Assembly: GCF_004053875.1 (NCBI RefSeq)
Contig: NZ_SBIP01000003.1
Span: forward strand, 434,001 to 498,000
DNA length: 64,000 bases
Source: Neorhizobium lilium
GTDB lineage: Bacteria; Pseudomonadota; Alphaproteobacteria; Rhizobiales; Rhizobiaceae
Direction: 5' to 3'
In this document: in pieces, positions 18,701-27,282 of the stretch
How the letters are laid out: each line of letters opens with the position of its first letter
How positions within the stretch are numbered: the stretch's first letter is position 1
The notes under the pieces: generated by a model
Databases searched by the model: none
What the model saw: only the letters and a program-made list of their open reading frames with translations
What the model was told of the DNA's origin: nothing
Program-made: the position numbers and the translations under genes

Positions 18701-19554
18701 CCCTCCTGGATGCGCCCTTCGACGTCCCGCCAGTGATCCTCCATCCGGCGGATGGAGTCCTCCCGCGCAAGGCCACCCATGGCCTCCCGCAACTCTTCGA
18801 ACTCCTGGCGCAGTTCCAGCGCTTCGGGAGCCGACCTTTGGCCGAGTTGGTTGATGCTGTCAGCCAGGCGCGAAAGGTCGCCGCGCAGGTCGTCGGCCAG
18901 ATGCTGTTCTTCCGCAATGGATTTGATCGAGCGGATTTCGGCACGAAGCGAACTCATCTCCCGCGCCACGCCCTCGGAAATGTCCTGCTTCAGCTGCTGG
19001 CGAAGATTGACCAACGCGTCGGCAATCTCGCGCATGCTGGCATCCGAAGCGGGAGCGCTGGTCGGAATGGGCGCGCGGGGTGCGGGGCGTGCAGGACGCG
19101 ACACTGTAGCGTAAGGGGCTTGCGGCTGGGAAACGGGGCGCGGCGGCTCGCGGCGGGGATCCGGGCGGCGGACATCGTTGGGCTGAGAACCGACCGGATG
19201 GGAAGCAGTCGGCTCGTAGCGTGCCTCGGACACCCGTGGCTGCGGCACATCGGCGCGAGTTTCGCGTTCCGTTCGCCCGGTGTCGAGCATGCGCTGCCGT
19301 TCGCGGATCGCTGCCAGCGGATTGCCGAGCGTGGTCGAAGCGGCGCGGTTGACCGGCTTGGCCTGTGCCTGCGTCCTGGCAGCAAGCCATCCGTCGCGCC
19401 GGTCGAGGGTCTCGTCGCCCTGCGGCTTGGTCTCGCGCCCGGGCGCGCCCATCAACCCTTCGATGCGAGCTTCCAGCCCTTCGATCGTGCGGCTCAGCGC
19501 GTCGATGGATGAGGTGCCGCCTTGGGGCTTCGATGTGGCTCGTGATCCGTTCAT
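15709..19554 (-). CDS. podJ: PodJ-like polar organelle development / SEL1-repeat protein
   Basis: A 1281-residue bitopic polarity protein. Residues 1 to about 860 are cytoplasmic: a conserved N-terminus (IDALSRTIEGLEARIEGLMG), a proline-rich part, then long heptad-rich coiled coil. A single transmembrane helix lies near residue 880 (ILMAVGAVLLALMAVPLV). The periplasmic part has a Pro/Ala-rich linker, four SEL1/TPR repeats (about 1015-1168, e.g. ALYQIGIRYTEGRGV) and a C-terminal peptidoglycan-binding domain (about 1220-1280). This matches Agrobacterium and Caulobacter PodJ in order and size. PodJ marks the new or growth pole and helps the switch from polar growth to division. The ATG at 19554 begins the conserved N-terminus. 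Confidence 0.88.
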   Translation of the reverse strand: MNGSRATSKPQGGTSSIDALSRTIEGLEARIEGLMGAPGRETKPQGDETLDRRDGWLAARTQAQAKPVNRAASTTLGNPLAAIRERQRMLDTGRTERETRADVPQPRVSEARYEPTASHPVGSQPNDVRRPDPRREPPRPVSQPQAPYATVSRPARPAPRAPIPTSAPASDASMREIADALVNLRQQLKQDISEGVAREMSSLRAEIRSIKSIAEEQHLADDLRGDLSRLADSINQLGQRSAPEALELRQEFEELREAMGGLAREDSIRRMEDHWRDVEGRIQEGDSVALRDELVSLAYRIEDIKGQLGAMADNPVIHALEQKLITVASAMEQLGSRMQPNDQTAAEQFALLDERLDEISRAIAAGSRATAAATIDQSMMQRLEGRIGSIAEQIDHISHAAAAPSQTDMLSQRIEALAGRMEELAEEQAAMRLEERLDQLSALLQQTQRHSQPDLGGYLADISHKIDGLQQGSVSDVLAERLDYLATRIDELEFQPRQQQATDDATFGRIEDRLSDIAARLDEAAAAPRSDDEALRSLEDQIAHLSSLISYPAQATIGMSPELDTRLVAIENYMATSDEYIIEAARQAAEAVVEAYSHNIGNGASIAPAEMAALAGLADDLRHLEDLTRSSEERTHHTFEALHTTLVQIADRLDSMDHRFGAAPAPAMPAAAPLFVNEGSDSLRQEISEPETSTRAKLQSSAAYAVNDETLAFAESDMVAAPAKEETKAPKTSLLQELSRRFRPGARDQAAQNASRVLVDPAPSLDPSEALPLGRENDLLEPGTGAPDVKKILERVRASQASGEFGPDRTNAGDRADYIAAARRAAKAAAQETDPSQTAALKGARKAAQTSLGKTSTETVSGGRSLGATFSQHRRPILMAVGAVLLALMAVPLVKTFNAPANLAPPDAVVAPAQPQASAEPRTPASMDEAPAAPAVSSETGQAPAPEATGENGVTNQHLTDPQPADGQAAAMAPAGSMQPAPDSFAAPKAEARAPIVVPAGIAPKSLSDAAASGDANALYQIGIRYTEGRGVQTDLAEAAKWYKLAADEGLPPAQYRYANLLEKGTGIPRDINKAADYYRKAAEAGNASAMHNLAVLYASGATGQPDYPLAVQWFSRAADLGVADSQFNLAILYARGNGVKQDLEESYKWFAVAAENGDKDAAQKREEVAKAMRKEQLDSARTKVSQWQVKTLDPKANAVNIPDEWAASGKPLTTASIDMEKAIRNVQAILNKNGFDVGTADGKLGQKTVAAIKAFQTSVGQEPNGKINDALVKALLARNT

Positions 19555-20021
19555 GGGTCTTGCTCGTTTCGACGTTGTAACGGCAGGAAGTAGCGGCTTG
19601 CCGGCAGGCCGTTCTGATGCGGAGGATGGAGCGAATTTGCCGACGACACACCAACTCGACGCACCGCTCCAACGTCCCACTATTTTCCCGAACGTGGTAA
19701 ATAAGCAGTTAACCCCGGCGTATTTTTTAACCTTTTCTAATCCAATAGGAGGTGTCGTAGATTGCCGTGGTATCCGGATTTGCAGCCAACGCGGCAGATC
19801 TTCGCAGTGTAACATGGCGGGAACGAACCCACTCCGGTTCGGCTCGCCGCGGTCGTGCCGCTGCATCTTCGGCGTTCGCTCGATCAAAGCGGGCTCGACA
19901 GTCCTTTAAATTCCGATTCGAGCCAGTCGCCGGTGATTGACGTTTACGCGCACGTCAAATAATAATGACGCCAAAGAGCGGGTGGTAGGGCTCGCGGCAA
20001 GGATTATTGAGGAGGCGATTC
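19555..20021. promoter_or_regulatory. 467-base divergent control region between podJ and the acyl-CoA dehydrogenase
   Basis: No coding potential is convincing. The podJ-proximal half contains an AT-rich stretch with two TTAACC words (19709-19714 and 19727-19732), resembling CtrA half-sites but without canonical TTAA-N7-TTAA spacing, and one GATTC (CcrM-type GANTC) at 19915. The other half carries the dyad at 19937-19958. A GAGGAG ribosome site precedes the acyl-CoA dehydrogenase start. Confidence 0.5.
19937..19958. promoter_or_regulatory. Candidate operator of the beta-oxidation operon
   Basis: TTGACGT-TTACGCGC-ACGTCAA is a perfect 7-bp inverted repeat with an 8-base centre, ending 63 bases before the acyl-CoA dehydrogenase start. 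ACGT-containing dyads are used by regulators of fatty-acid and branched-chain acyl-CoA catabolism in proteobacteria. The cognate factor here is unknown. Confidence 0.5.
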
Positions 20022-21815
20022 ATGCCTGTTTACAAGGCGCCGGTAAACGATACGCTGTTTGTCCTGAACGATGTTCTGGGGTTGGAGCGCTATGGCAATC
20101 TGCCCGGCTTTGCTGACGCTACCCCCGATACGGTCGAAGCCATTCTTGGTGAAGCGGCCAAGGTTGCGGAAGAAGCGCTCTTCCCGCTGAATCTTTCGGG
20201 CGACCATGAAGGCTGCACCCGCCATGACGACGGCACCGTCTCCGTGCCGCAGGGTTTCAAGCCAGCCTACGACCAATACTGTCAGGCCGGCTGGATCGGC
20301 CTTGCCGTGCCGGAGGAGTTCGGCGGCCAGGGCCTGCCTTATACGCTGCACGCTGCCGTCGGCGAATATATGTCGTCCGCCAACATGTCGCTGATGATGT
20401 ATCCTGGCCTCACCCAGGGCGCCATCGCCGCCATCCTCGTGCATGGTTCGGACGAGCAGAAGCAGACCTATCTGCCGAAAATGGTGGAGGGCACATGGTC
20501 CGGCACCATGAACCTTACCGAGCCCCATTGCGGAACTGATCTCGGCCTGCTGCGCACCAAGGCAGTGCCCACCGGCGACGGCGCCTACCGGATTTCCGGC
20601 CAGAAGATCTTCATCTCGGCCGGCGAACATTCGATGACGGATAATATCGTGCATCTCGTTCTCGCCCGTATCGAGGGCGCGCCGGAAGGCACCAAGGGCA
20701 TCTCCCTCTTCATCGTGCCAAAATTCTTGGTCAACCAGGACGGCTCGCTTGGTGCCCGCAACGGAGTTTCCTGCGGCGCGATCGAAGAAAAAATGGGTAT
20801 TCACGGCAATTCCACCTGCGTCATGAATTATGACGAGGCGACCGGCTATCTCATCGGCGCGGAAAACAAAGGCCTCTCTGCCATGTTCGTGATGATGAAC
20901 GAGGCGCGCCTGGGCGTCGGCTTGCAGGGCCTGTCGATCTCCGAAATCGCTTACCAGAACGCGGTCACCTATGCCCGCGACCGCATCCAGGGTCGCTCGC
21001 TCTCCGGGCCGAAGGCGCCTGACAGGCAGGCGGACCCGATCATCGTCCACCCCGATATCCGTCGCTCGTTGATGACCATCCGCGCCTTCAACGAGGCCGG
21101 ACGCGCCTTCCTTCTCTGGACGGCGCTGAAGTCCGATATCGCCCACCGCTCGCCCGACGCGGCGGAGCGCCAGAACGCGGACGACCTGCTGAGCCTCGCC
21201 ACACCCATTCTCAAGGGCGTGCTGACCGACAAGGGCTTCGATCACGCCGTCATGGCGCAGCAGGTGTTCGGCGGTCATGGCTATATCGAGGAATGGGGCA
21301 TGAGCCAATATGTGCGCGATGCCCGCATCACCATGATCTACGAAGGCGCCAACGGCATCCAGGCGCTCGATCTGGTCGGCCGCAAGCTGGCGTTGAACGG
21401 CGGTCGCGCCGTCATGGCGATGTTCAAGGAAATCGGCGATTTCTGCGAGGAAAACCGCGCCGACGAGGCGATGAGCTTCTACACCAAGGGGCTGAAAAAG
21501 GGCTTGAACGATCTGCAGGCGGCCACCATGTGGTTCATGCAGAACGCCATGGCCAAGCCCGACAATGCCGGCGCGGGCTCGACCGATTACATGCACCTCT
21601 TCGGACTGGTGACGCTTGGCTATATGTGGGCGAAAATGGCCAAGGCCGCACAGGAAAGACTTGCCGCCGGCGACGCCCGCGAGGATTATCTGAAGGCCAA
21701 GCTCGTAACCGCAAAGTTCTTCATGGAGCGGATCATGCCGGAAACCGCGACACGCAAGGTGCGCATCGAGGCCGGTGCCGACAGCCTGATGGAGCTTTCG
21801 GCAGAGGCGTTTTAA
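20022..21815 (+). CDS. Acyl-CoA dehydrogenase (C-terminally extended, FadE-like)
   Basis: A 597-residue FAD enzyme that introduces the 2,3 double bond into acyl-CoA, the first step of beta-oxidation. The domains are in standard order: an N-terminal helical domain ([19 protein letters not shown]), a middle beta domain ([18 protein letters not shown]) and a C-terminal helical domain. The catalytic base region is [19 protein letters not shown]. The roughly 100-residue extra C-terminal domain is typical of this longer ACAD group. The ATG at 20022 has GAGGAG upstream. It heads an operon-like trio with thiolase and the FadB-type protein. Confidence 0.94.
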   Translation: MPVYKAPVNDTLFVLNDVLGLERYGNLPGFADATPDTVEAILGEAAKVAEEALFPLNLSGDHEGCTRHDDGTVSVPQGFKPAYDQYCQAGWIGLAVPEEFGGQGLPYTLHAAVGEYMSSANMSLMMYPGLTQGAIAAILVHGSDEQKQTYLPKMVEGTWSGTMNLTEPHCGTDLGLLRTKAVPTGDGAYRISGQKIFISAGEHSMTDNIVHLVLARIEGAPEGTKGISLFIVPKFLVNQDGSLGARNGVSCGAIEEKMGIHGNSTCVMNYDEATGYLIGAENKGLSAMFVMMNEARLGVGLQGLSISEIAYQNAVTYARDRIQGRSLSGPKAPDRQADPIIVHPDIRRSLMTIRAFNEAGRAFLLWTALKSDIAHRSPDAAERQNADDLLSLATPILKGVLTDKGFDHAVMAQQVFGGHGYIEEWGMSQYVRDARITMIYEGANGIQALDLVGRKLALNGGRAVMAMFKEIGDFCEENRADEAMSFYTKGLKKGLNDLQAATMWFMQNAMAKPDNAGAGSTDYMHLFGLVTLGYMWAKMAKAAQERLAAGDAREDYLKAKLVTAKFFMERIMPETATRKVRIEAGADSLMELSAEAF

Positions 21816-21849
21816 GGGGAGATCATACCCCCTCTGGCCTGCCGGCCAT

Positions 21850-21975
21850 CTCCCCCACAAGGGGGGAGAAGACAAGCGGCAACCGCCCTGCCTTTTCGGC
21901 GTCGGCGGCGCGGCCGGGTTAAGCCCTCCCCCTTGTGGGGGTCATAAGGACGGGTTGAGACACGTGGCTCAACCC
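21850..21975. repeat. Palindromic repeat cluster between acyl-CoA dehydrogenase and thiolase genes
   Basis: Three stems lie in tandem: CTCCCCC-acaa-GGGGGGAG (21850-21868), CCCCC-ttgt-GGGGG (21928-21941) and GGGTTGAG-acacgtgg-CTCAACCC (21952-21975). The first two are reverse-oriented copies of the same CCCCACAAGGGG core. It resembles rhizobial intergenic mosaic elements. The core word recurs in the next spacer. Confidence 0.75.
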
Positions 21976-22051
21976 AGGCAGGTGGGGAGGGATCTTCTCT
22001 CCCGCATTGAGATTGAGGCAAGGAAAGTTGCCACCAGGGAGAGATGACATC

Positions 22052-23260
22052 ATGACCGAAGTCTTCATTTACGACCACGTGCGCACGCCGCGCGGTCGCG
22101 GCAAAAAAGATGGATCTCTCCACGAGATCCCCTCAGTACGCCTGGCCGCCAAGACGCTGGAAGCGATCCGCGACCGCAATGGCCTCGATACCGCGACCGT
22201 GGACGACATCATCATGGGCTGCGTCGATCCGGTCATGGATGCCGGCGCCGTCATTCCCAAGGCCGCCGCCTTCGAGGCAGGCTATTCCAACAAGGCCCCG
22301 GGCATGCAGATCTCGCGCTTCTGCGCCTCGGGGCTTGACGCCATCAATTTCGCGGCCGGCAAAGTCATGGCCGGCTCCGATGACATCGTCATCGCCGGCG
22401 GCGTGGAAAGCATGTCGCGCGTCGGCATGGGCATGTCGGGCGGCTCCTGGTACATGGACCCTTCAGTCAATTTCCCCGCCTATTTCATGCCCCAGGGTGT
22501 GTCCGCAGACCTGATCGCCACCAAATACGGCTTCTCTCGCGACGACGTCGATGCCTATGCGGTGGAAAGCCAGAAGCGCGCCGGCCATGCCTGGGAAAAC
22601 GGTTACTTCAAGAATTCCGTCATCCCGGTGAAGGATCAGAACGGCCTCACCATTCTCGACCGGGACGAGCATATGCGCCCGACGACGGACATGCAGGCGC
22701 TGGCATCGCTCAACCCCTCCTTCCAGATGCCGGGCGAAATGGGCGGCTTCGAAGCCGTCGGCATCCAGGCCCATCCGGAAGTGGAACGCATCAACTACGT
22801 GCACCATGCCGGCAATTCCTCCGGAATCGTGGACGGTGCTGCCGCGGTGCTGATCGGCTCCAGGGCCGGCGGTGAGAGCATGAACCTCAAGCCGCGCGCC
22901 CGCATCCGCGCTTTCGCCAATATCGGCTCCGACCCGGCGCTGATGCTGACCGGTCCGGTTGACGTCACCGAAAAGCTGCTGAAGCGCTCCGGAATGTCGA
23001 TCGCCGATATCGATCTGTTCGAGCTCAACGAAGCCTTCGCCGCCGTGGTTCTCCGCTATTGCCAGGCCTTCGACATCAGCCACGACAAGATCAACGTCAA
23101 CGGCGGCGCGATTGCCATGGGCCACCCGCTGGGCGCCACCGGCGCGATGATCCTGGGCACCGTGCTGGACGAGCTGGAACGGCGAGACCTGAACACCGCG
23201 CTGGTCACGCTCTGCATCGGCGCCGGCATGGGCACGGCGACGGTCATCGAACGGGTTTGA
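22052..23260 (+). CDS. Acetyl-CoA C-acyltransferase (thiolase)
   Basis: A 402-residue thiolase that cleaves 3-ketoacyl-CoA with CoA to release acetyl-CoA, the last step of the beta-oxidation spiral. The acylated cysteine is in [15 protein letters not shown], the catalytic histidine in [15 protein letters not shown], and the second active-site cysteine in [10 protein letters not shown]. The GVESMSR stretch is also conserved. The ATG at 22052 is used because homology starts at [13 protein letters not shown]. It is co-oriented with the acyl-CoA dehydrogenase and FadB-type genes. Confidence 0.95.
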   Translation: MTEVFIYDHVRTPRGRGKKDGSLHEIPSVRLAAKTLEAIRDRNGLDTATVDDIIMGCVDPVMDAGAVIPKAAAFEAGYSNKAPGMQISRFCASGLDAINFAAGKVMAGSDDIVIAGGVESMSRVGMGMSGGSWYMDPSVNFPAYFMPQGVSADLIATKYGFSRDDVDAYAVESQKRAGHAWENGYFKNSVIPVKDQNGLTILDRDEHMRPTTDMQALASLNPSFQMPGEMGGFEAVGIQAHPEVERINYVHHAGNSSGIVDGAAAVLIGSRAGGESMNLKPRARIRAFANIGSDPALMLTGPVDVTEKLLKRSGMSIADIDLFELNEAFAAVVLRYCQAFDISHDKINVNGGAIAMGHPLGATGAMILGTVLDELERRDLNTALVTLCIGAGMGTATVIERV

Positions 23261-23274
23261 GGGGGCTATCCCCC
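23261..23274 (+). terminator. Short GC hairpin after the thiolase gene
   Basis: GGGGG-ctat-CCCCC starts directly after the thiolase stop codon. There is no T-run, so it may protect the mRNA 3' end rather than terminate transcription. Confidence 0.35.
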
Positions 23275-23282
23275 CTCACCAA

Positions 23283-23437
23283 CAAAATCTATGACTTAGC
23301 TGAAGCTAAGATCATGATTTTGTAACCTCTCCCACAAGGGGAGAGGGAGGGCGCCGAGGGTGCCGCACCTGTATCTCTCCCCTTGTGGGAGAGATAGCGA
23401 TTTCAACATCTTAGCTTCAGCTAAGTGTTAGAAATCG
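23283..23437. repeat. Composite four-hairpin palindromic element in the thiolase-fadB spacer
   Basis: Four hairpins form a symmetric array. Outer stem 1 (23283-23322) has arms CAAAATC/GATTTTG and core CTTAGCT-ga-AGCTAAG. Inner stem 2 is CCTCTCCC...GGGAGAGG (23326-23346). Inner stem 3 is ATCTCTCCC-cttgt-GGGAGAGAT (23373-23395). Outer stem 4 (23398-23437) has arms CGATTTC/GAAATCG and the same CTTAGCT/AGCTAAG core. The two outer stems share a core and the two inner stems share CTCTCCC, so the unit looks like a mobile or duplicated mosaic repeat. It sits just before the FadB-type gene. Confidence 0.8.
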
Positions 23438-23499
23438 TAATTGAGGGGAAACACTGGCGTCTGTGCCGCACAAGATTTCAAGGGAAGAGGAATCCCATC

Positions 23500-25716
23500 A
23501 TGAGCACCTACAAGAATTTCACCGTCGAGACCGATGCAGACGGCATTGCGCTCGTTACCTGGGACATGCCGGACAAGTCGATGAACGTCTTCACGGTTGA
23601 CGTGATGGACGAGCTGGAAGCCATCCTGAGCCAGACGGTCGCCGACGCCGCGGTCAAGGGGGTCGTCTTCACCTCCGGCAAATCCTCCTTCTCCGGCGGC
23701 GCCGATCTTACCATGATCCGCGGCATGTTCACCATGCTGGCCGATGAACGCGCCAAGGATCCCGCTGCGGCTGCGCAGAAGCTGTTCGACGTAGCCGGCC
23801 GCATGACGTGGCTGTTCCGCAAGATCGAGACCAATGGCAAGCCCTGGGTGTCGGCCATCAACGGCACCTGCATGGGCGGCGCTTTCGAGCTGTCGCTCGC
23901 CTGCCACGGTCGCGTCGCTGCCAACTCGAAGTCGGTGAAGCTCGCGCTGCCAGAAGTGAAAGTCGGCATCTTCCCAGGCGCCGGCGGCACCCAGCGCGTG
24001 TCGCGCCTTGCCAATGCGCAGGATGCCTTGCAGATGATGACCACGGGCCAGAACCTCACCGCTCAGCGGGCCAAGGCCATGGGCCTCGTGCATCAGGTGG
24101 TCGAGCCGGGCGAACTCGTCAATGCGGCAAAGCAGATGATCAAGGACGGGCTGAAGCCTGTCGCGCCTTGGGATGAAAAAGGCTTCAAGGTGCCCGGCGG
24201 CGGTGTGTGGACGCCGGCCGCTGCCCAGCTTTTCCCGGCAGCTCCGGCCATCCTGCGCCGCGAAACAGCCGGCAATTATCCGGGCGCGCTTGCCATTCTC
24301 AAATGCGTCTATGAAGGCCTGCAGCTTCCCTTCGACACGGCGCTGAAGGTCGAGCAGCGCTACTTCACGCAAGTGCTGCAGACGACCGAAGCCTTCTCCA
24401 TGATCCGCTCGCTGTTCATCTCCATGCAGGAGCTGGGCAAAGGCGCCCGCCGTCCGGCTGGCGTGGAAAAGACACAGATCAAAAAAGTGGGCGTTGTCGG
24501 CGCCGGCTTCATGGGCGCGTCGATTGCCTATGTCACGGCCGCCGCCGGCATCCCGGTCGTCCTCATCGACCGGGACCAGGACGCCGCGGACAAGGGTAAG
24601 GCCGTCTCCGAAAAGCTGGTGGGCGAAAGCGTCGCCAAGGGCCGGCTGACAAAGGAAGAAGGCGAGACGCTGCTCTCCCTCGTCACCGCTACACCGGATT
24701 ATTCGACCCTCTCCGATGCCGATCTCGTTATCGAAGCCGTGTTCGAGGACCGTGCGGTGAAGAAGGCCGTGATCGAGCAGGTCGAAGCCGTCATTTCGCC
24801 CACCGCCATTTTCGCCTCCAACACCTCTACCCTGCCGATTTCCGGCCTGGCGGAAAACTCAAAGCGTCCGGAGCAGTTCATCGGCGTGCACTTCTTCTCG
24901 CCAGTCGAAAAGATGATGCTGACCGAAGTTATCATGGGCGAGCAGACGGGCGACCGCGCCCTCGCCATGGCGCTCGATTTCGTGGGCAAGATCAAGAAGA
25001 CGCCGATTGTCGTCAACGATACGCGCGGCTTCTTCGTCAACCGCTGCGTCTTCCGCTATATCAACGAAGCCTACGACATGCTGATCGAAGGCGTGCCGCC
25101 GGCTATGATCGAAAACGCCGCGAAAATGGCCGGCATGCCGGTCGGCCCGCTGTCGCTGAACGACGAGGTCGCCGTCGATCTTTCCCAGAAGATCATGAAG
25201 GCGTCGATTGCCGATCTGGGCGAGGCTTCCGTCAAGCCGGAGCATATGAAGCTCATCGACAAACTGGTGAACGAGCTGGACCGCCGTGGCCGCAAGAACG
25301 GCAAGGGTTTCTACGACTACCCGGCCAAGCCCGCGAAAAAATCCCTCTGGCCCGGCCTGAAAGAGCTTTATCCGCAGAGACCGGCCTCGGAGATCGACGT
25401 CGCCGTGGTGAAGCAACGCTTCCTCGTCACCATCGCTCTCGAAGCCGCCCGCACAGTGGAAGAAGGCATCGTGACCGACCCGCGCGAAGCGGATGTCGGC
25501 TCTATCCTCGGCTTCGGCTTTGCGCCCTACACCGGCGGCACGCTAAGCTATATCGACGGCATGGGCGTGAAGACCTTCGTGGCGCTGTGCGAAACGCTGG
25601 CCGCGACCTACGGCGAGCATTTCAAGCCGACCCCGCTGCTCATCGACATGGCCGCGAAGGGCGACACGTTCTACGAGCGGTTCGACCCTTATGGAAAGGT
25701 GTTGGAGGCGGCGTGA
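23500..25716 (+). CDS. FadB/FadJ-type enoyl-CoA hydratase / 3-hydroxyacyl-CoA dehydrogenase
   Basis: A 738-residue bifunctional enzyme for the middle two steps of beta-oxidation. Residues 1 to about 200 are the hydratase (crotonase) domain with SFSGGADLTMI and INGTCMGGAFELSLACHGRVA, whose glycine-rich loops form the oxyanion hole. From about 330 onward is the NAD-binding dehydrogenase part (VGVVGAGFMGASIAYVTAA), with the catalytic histidine in GVHFFSPVEKM and two C-terminal helical domains. The ATG at 23500 begins the homologous region. With the upstream dehydrogenase and thiolase it completes a fatty acid oxidation set. Confidence 0.95.
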   Translation: MSTYKNFTVETDADGIALVTWDMPDKSMNVFTVDVMDELEAILSQTVADAAVKGVVFTSGKSSFSGGADLTMIRGMFTMLADERAKDPAAAAQKLFDVAGRMTWLFRKIETNGKPWVSAINGTCMGGAFELSLACHGRVAANSKSVKLALPEVKVGIFPGAGGTQRVSRLANAQDALQMMTTGQNLTAQRAKAMGLVHQVVEPGELVNAAKQMIKDGLKPVAPWDEKGFKVPGGGVWTPAAAQLFPAAPAILRRETAGNYPGALAILKCVYEGLQLPFDTALKVEQRYFTQVLQTTEAFSMIRSLFISMQELGKGARRPAGVEKTQIKKVGVVGAGFMGASIAYVTAAAGIPVVLIDRDQDAADKGKAVSEKLVGESVAKGRLTKEEGETLLSLVTATPDYSTLSDADLVIEAVFEDRAVKKAVIEQVEAVISPTAIFASNTSTLPISGLAENSKRPEQFIGVHFFSPVEKMMLTEVIMGEQTGDRALAMALDFVGKIKKTPIVVNDTRGFFVNRCVFRYINEAYDMLIEGVPPAMIENAAKMAGMPVGPLSLNDEVAVDLSQKIMKASIADLGEASVKPEHMKLIDKLVNELDRRGRKNGKGFYDYPAKPAKKSLWPGLKELYPQRPASEIDVAVVKQRFLVTIALEAARTVEEGIVTDPREADVGSILGFGFAPYTGGTLSYIDGMGVKTFVALCETLAATYGEHFKPTPLLIDMAAKGDTFYERFDPYGKVLEAA

Positions 25717-25752
25717 AAGGGCTTTCGCGAACCTGAAAACGGTTTGGCAGCT

Positions 25753-25782
25753 TCAGGATGTTGATCCTGACTGTTCTTCTTC
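25753..25782 (+). terminator. Hairpin with pyrimidine-rich tail after the fadB-type gene
   Basis: TCAGGAT-gttg-ATCCTGA (25753-25770) is followed by CTGTTCTTCTT. The position, 36 bases after the stop, fits an intrinsic terminator with an imperfect U-tract. Confidence 0.6.
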
Positions 25783-25783
25783 A

Positions 25784-25826
25784 ATATAGGGTGAGCGCGG
25801 ATCGTAGACCCGCGCTCACCCTATAT
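25784..25826. terminator. 17-bp perfect inverted repeat between convergent genes
   Basis: ATATAGGGTGAGCGCGG (25784-25800) is matched exactly by CCGCGCTCACCCTATAT (25810-25826) around a 9-base loop. It lies midway between the convergent fadB-type and opgC stops and probably ends transcription from both sides. The A/T ends of the stem could supply a short U-tract in either direction. Confidence 0.7.
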
Positions 25827-25852
25827 CACATCCTATGCAAGATTTAGCGGTC

Positions 25853-27091
25853 TCAGCGAACAACCATCTGCTGAGGCCTTGCGGGCTTCGCCTGCGGCCC
25901 TTGCGGGGAAGCGGGAGCCGTTTCGACGACGCCGAAGAACTTGTCGCGTTCCCGCCAGATGGCAGGCGCCGACAGCAGTGCGACCGAGACGAGTGCGATC
26001 GCCGTCTTGGTGAGCTCGCTGAGTTCGGGCGTACGACCGTCGAAATAGTAGACGAAGTAGACGATCCCCACATGCCAGACATAGACATAGAGGGAGTGGC
26101 GACCGAGCAGCTGCAGGTAGCGCAGCGAGAAGATGCCGCGGATAAAGCTGGCAATGCCGCGCACCCACGCAGCCTTGTGCTGAGGGCCAGCGACGATCAG
26201 CCAGGCGACGAGGATGCCGACGGCTGCGAAGTTCAACAGGTAGACAGGGCCGAAATCGGCGCGAATTTCCATGGAAGCGAACTTGCCGATCATATGCGGC
26301 GGCATCAGCTCATGCGCGGTGATGAGGCGCAGGGGCAGGAAGAAGGCGACCATCAGCAGCGCCATCTTCGGAATGAAGGTATTGTCGGGCGACAGGATAT
26401 TGTTCCAGTTGATCTTGCCTGACGAGGTGAGCGCGCCCAGCACTAGGCCGGCATAGAATACGATCTGCCAGCCGAGCAGGTTGAACGACACGCGAATGCC
26501 CTGATCGTCGGCCCCCATGATCATGTCGTTGACCGGCGTGGTGACGATCTGCTGCAGGCCCAGCTGTCCAGCCATCCAAAGCACCAGCGAGCCCGCCAGC
26601 ACATAGTGCCACTTATCCTCCAGCACCAGCTTGATCAGCATGGGCGCAAACAGCATGTAGACGATATATTGCGGCAGGATGTCCATGAAGGTTGGCTGGT
26701 AGAGGAAGGTGGCGATTGCCGCCAGCCGCAACGGGTCGTCGAAATTGGTGTAGCCCAGCCAGTTGAACCAGATCGTGTAGGCGCCCGGCAGGAACATGGC
26801 GGCGGCTAGCACAACCAGGACGATGCCCATGGCATAGCGGTAGAGCTCGAAGGCGCGGCTGTAGATTGCCGAACGACCGGCTGCATAGCCGTTCTTCATC
26901 ATCTTGCGGGCATAGACCATGCCGATCATCAGGCCCGACAGAAAGACGAAGCCCTGCGCATCCTCGACAAAGGCAAGCTGGTTATGGTTGATCTTTACGA
27001 GCAGGTAGCCGCCGGCGAAAATCAGGTGGTTCAGCACCATGAAAACGAGAAAATATCCCCGCATACCGTCAATGATGTCAAAGCGTTTCAT
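25853..27091 (-). CDS. opgC: OpgC family membrane protein (glucan succinyltransferase-like)
   Basis: A 412-residue polytopic inner-membrane protein with about ten helices. It starts with the OpgC hallmark FDIIDGMRGYFLVFMVLNHL and includes a conserved AQGFVFLSGLMIGMVYARKM segment and LGRHSLYVYVWHVGIVYFVYYF near the end. OpgC proteins add succinyl groups to osmoregulated periplasmic or cyclic beta-glucans, giving them negative charge. The tail (from about residue 390) is Pro/Gln/Ala-rich and probably disordered. The ATG at 27091 starts the homology; an upstream in-frame ATG would add an unrelated stretch. It stands alone, about 190 bases downstream of the histidine-kinase gene. Confidence 0.88.
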   Translation of the reverse strand: MKRFDIIDGMRGYFLVFMVLNHLIFAGGYLLVKINHNQLAFVEDAQGFVFLSGLMIGMVYARKMMKNGYAAGRSAIYSRAFELYRYAMGIVLVVLAAAMFLPGAYTIWFNWLGYTNFDDPLRLAAIATFLYQPTFMDILPQYIVYMLFAPMLIKLVLEDKWHYVLAGSLVLWMAGQLGLQQIVTTPVNDMIMGADDQGIRVSFNLLGWQIVFYAGLVLGALTSSGKINWNNILSPDNTFIPKMALLMVAFFLPLRLITAHELMPPHMIGKFASMEIRADFGPVYLLNFAAVGILVAWLIVAGPQHKAAWVRGIASFIRGIFSLRYLQLLGRHSLYVYVWHVGIVYFVYYFDGRTPELSELTKTAIALVSVALLSAPAIWRERDKFFGVVETAPASPQGPQAKPARPQQMVVR

Positions 27092-27282
27092 TGGTGCGGT
27101 CTCCGTCTCTGCCGGTCCCGAATGCGCCGCCGCCCGGTCCGAAAGGCCTCTTTGGGCCAGGATTTCACGCGCCATAACGCAGCGAAATGCAACGTGGTTC
27201 CGCTATAAAGCGTTGAATGCCGATCGGGCTGTAAACTGTACGTGATGACTGCGGCATGAATGGGAGACTGCCGTTTGGCAGC

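Noticed and set aside
19727..19742. CtrA box for podJ
   Set aside because: TTAA-N7-TTAA is not met: the second half reads TAAT. Only TTAACC half-sites are present, so no firm CtrA site is called.
20004..21875. 623-codon open frame opposite the acyl-CoA dehydrogenase
   Set aside because: Same reasoning: the dehydrogenase motifs are on the plus strand and the antisense product has no recognisable domain.
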